Notes under the pieces: generated by a model
Databases searched by the model: none
The model's input: only the letters and a program-made list of their open reading frames with translations
What the model was told of the DNA's origin: nothing
Translations under genes and position numbers: made by a program
Assembly (NCBI GenBank): GCA_007136165.1
Contig: SLHK01000209.1
Span: 1-6,281, forward strand
Length of the DNA stretch: 6,281 bases
DNA from: Syntrophomonadaceae bacterium
GTDB lineage: Bacteria > Bacillota > Dethiobacteria > PWVN01
Direction of reading: 5' to 3'
In this document: positions 5,039 to 6,281 of the stretch, piece by piece
How the letters are laid out: every line of letters begins with the position of its first letter
Numbering within the stretch: the stretch's first letter is position 1

Positions 5039-6281
5039 CTTTCTTGCCCCGTATATCCCTTAGTCTGTCCCCCATGCCCTTTTCGCATCCCAGGGGCTTG
5101 GGGGCGTAAAAGCGGCGGCCCCTGATTTCCGGGGGAAGATAGGGCTGCTTCACATACCCGCCGGGGTAGTCGTGGGGGTAGCGGTATCCTATCCCGTGGC
5201 CCAACTGTTTGGCCCCCTGGTAGCCGTCGCTCCGCAGGTGGGCCGGCACCGGCAGGCTCCCCGTGGCCCGCACGCATTCCTGGGCCCCGCTGATTCCCAG
5301 GTAGGCGGCGTTGCTCTTGGGGGCACAGGCCAGGTACACGGCAGCCTGGGCCATGGGGATGCGGCCCTCGGGGAGCCCCACCATGTGGACGGCCTGGGCG
5401 GCGGACACCGCCACCTGCAGGCCGTGGGGGTCCGCATTGCCCACATCCTCGGCAGCGCTGATGACCATCCGCCGGCAGATGAAATTGGGGTCCTCTCCCG
5501 CCTCCAGCATTCTGGCCAGCCAGTAAAGGGTGGCATCGGGGTCCGAGCCGCGGATGGATTTGATAAAGGCGGAAATAACGTGGTAATGGTTGTCCCCGTC
5601 CCGGTCATACCTCAGGTACTTCTTCTGCAGGGCCTTTTCCATGTGGGCCAGGTCCACCAACCTCTGGCCTTCCTCCCCCCTTTGTGCCGTGACCACCGCC
5701 AGTTCCAGGGCATTGAGGGCCCGCCGGGCGTCCCCGTCGCTGAAACTTACCAGGTGCCGGCGGGCATCTTCCGTGAGGCAGGGCTTATATTTTTTCAGCC
5801 CCCTCTCCTCATCCTCCAGGGCTCTTCCGATGATATCCTCAATTTCCCCGGGCTTTAGGGTCTCAAAGACGCAGACCCTGGACCGGGACAGGAGAGGCGA
5901 ATTGATGGTGAAATAAGGGTTTTCCGTGGTGGCCCCGATGAGAATTACCACCCCCGACTCCACGGCCGGGAGCAGGGCGTCCTGCTGGCCTTTGTGAAAA
6001 CGGTGGATCTCGTCGACGAAGAGAAGGGTCCGGCGGCCCTCCAGGGACAGCTCCTTTTTTGCCTCTTCAATAACCCGGCGGATGTCCTGGACCCCGGACA
6101 TGACGGCATTCAACCTTTTAAAGCTGCCCCGGGTATGGTTGGCGATGACCCGGGCCAGGGCCGTCTTCCCCGTGCCCGGCGGGCCAAAAAAGAGGAGGGA
6201 TGAAAGGGTGTCCGCCTCGATGGCCTTCCGCAGCAGGCTCCCCGGCCCCACCAGGCCTGCCTGGCCCACGAATTCCTCCAG
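5031..6281 (-). CDS. rarA: Replication-associated recombination protein A (RarA/MgsA), N-terminus beyond the right edge
   Basis: RarA is a AAA+ ATPase of the RarA/Mgs1/WRNIP1 family, related to clamp-loader subunits, that acts at stalled replication forks and binds SSB. The 416 visible residues lack only the first 15-25. In visible numbering: Walker A GPPGTGKT (33-40), Walker B LLFVDEIHRF (86-95), sensor 1 GATTENP (116-122), the SRSRV arginine-finger region (132-136) and sensor 2 SDGDARRALNALE (181-193). The C-terminal helical/tetramerisation part carries YHVISAFIKSIRGSDPDATL (233-252) and the conserved EDVGNADP and PKSNAAYLG blocks, plus the HLRSDGY...YPHDYPGGYVKQPYLP region (348-383). A GTG at 6269 is internal: the frame stays open upstream as LEEFVGQ, the usual family sequence, so the true start lies outside. 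The gene overlaps yigZ by 8 nt and leads the rarA-yigZ-mnmA cluster. Confidence 0.96.
   Translation of the reverse strand: MEEFVGQAGLVGPGSLLRKAIEADTLSSLLFFGPPGTGKTALARVIANHTRGSFKRLNAVMSGVQDIRRVIEEAKKELSLEGRRTLLFVDEIHRFHKGQQDALLPAVESGVVILIGATTENPYFTINSPLLSRSRVCVFETLKPGEIEDIIGRALEDEERGLKKYKPCLTEDARRHLVSFSDGDARRALNALELAVVTAQRGEEGQRLVDLAHMEKALQKKYLRYDRDGDNHYHVISAFIKSIRGSDPDATLYWLARMLEAGEDPNFICRRMVISAAEDVGNADPHGLQVAVSAAQAVHMVGLPEGRIPMAQAAVYLACAPKSNAAYLGISGAQECVRATGSLPVPAHLRSDGYQGAKQLGHGIGYRYPHDYPGGYVKQPYLPPEIRGRRFYAPKPLGCEKGMGDRLRDIRGKKDE

Noticed and set aside
5172..5858. Plus-strand 228-codon frame opposite rarA
   Set aside because: Same reason: low-complexity G/V/H/P-rich translation lying antisense to conserved AAA+ motifs of rarA.
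6267..6269. GTG codon as the start of rarA
   Set aside because: The frame continues upstream to the edge with LEEF before VGQ, which matches the usual RarA N-terminal region, so this GTG is an internal valine and the gene is partial.

Overview
This window reads as an ordinary chromosomal housekeeping stretch from a GC-rich, probably thermophilic or anaerobic member of the Firmicutes/Clostridia (Moorella-, Pelotomaculum- or Desulfotomaculum-like). That placement is inferred from the family look of AlaRS (including a Cys-rich insert), the gene neighbourhood rarA / mnmA / AI-2E-type permease / alaS, strong AAGGAGG ribosome binding sites and a consensus sigma-A promoter. It is not a species identification. 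Every supported gene lies on the minus strand, so transcription runs from the right edge to the left edge.

Layout in transcription order (right to left). (1) 6281-5031: rarA, a AAA+ replication-associated ATPase whose N-terminus is cut off by the right edge. (2) 5038-4415: an IMPACT/YigZ-family protein, overlapping rarA by 8 nt. (3) 4413-3307: mnmA, the tRNA-uridine 2-thiolase, starting one base after the yigZ stop. These three genes look like one tightly packed operon, closed by a hairpin with an eight-T tract at about 3191-3215. (4) 3143-2976: a 55-residue zinc-ribbon protein, easily missed because of its size. (5) 2918-1866: a 350-residue AI-2E/YdiK-PerM-type membrane permease. Genes 4 and 5 are probably co-transcribed and end at a strong intrinsic terminator at 1822-1851, followed by a second hairpin/T-tract. 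(6) 1619-1: alaS (alanyl-tRNA synthetase), whose C-terminal part runs off the left edge. It is driven by its own perfect-consensus promoter (TTGACA, 17 nt, TATAAT).

Functionally the window is about translation and genome upkeep: tRNA charging (alaS), wobble-base thiolation (mnmA), a YigZ-family protein linked to translation through its IMPACT fold, rescue of stalled replication forks (rarA), and two poorly understood members (zinc ribbon and permease). I saw no mobile element, CRISPR array, phage gene, tRNA/rRNA gene or defence-system signature. I do not think the window holds a new large system. The points most worth a second look are the small zinc-ribbon/permease pair, the absence of a T-box leader in front of alaS, the cysteine content of MnmA, and the absence of a cysteine desulfurase between rarA and mnmA.
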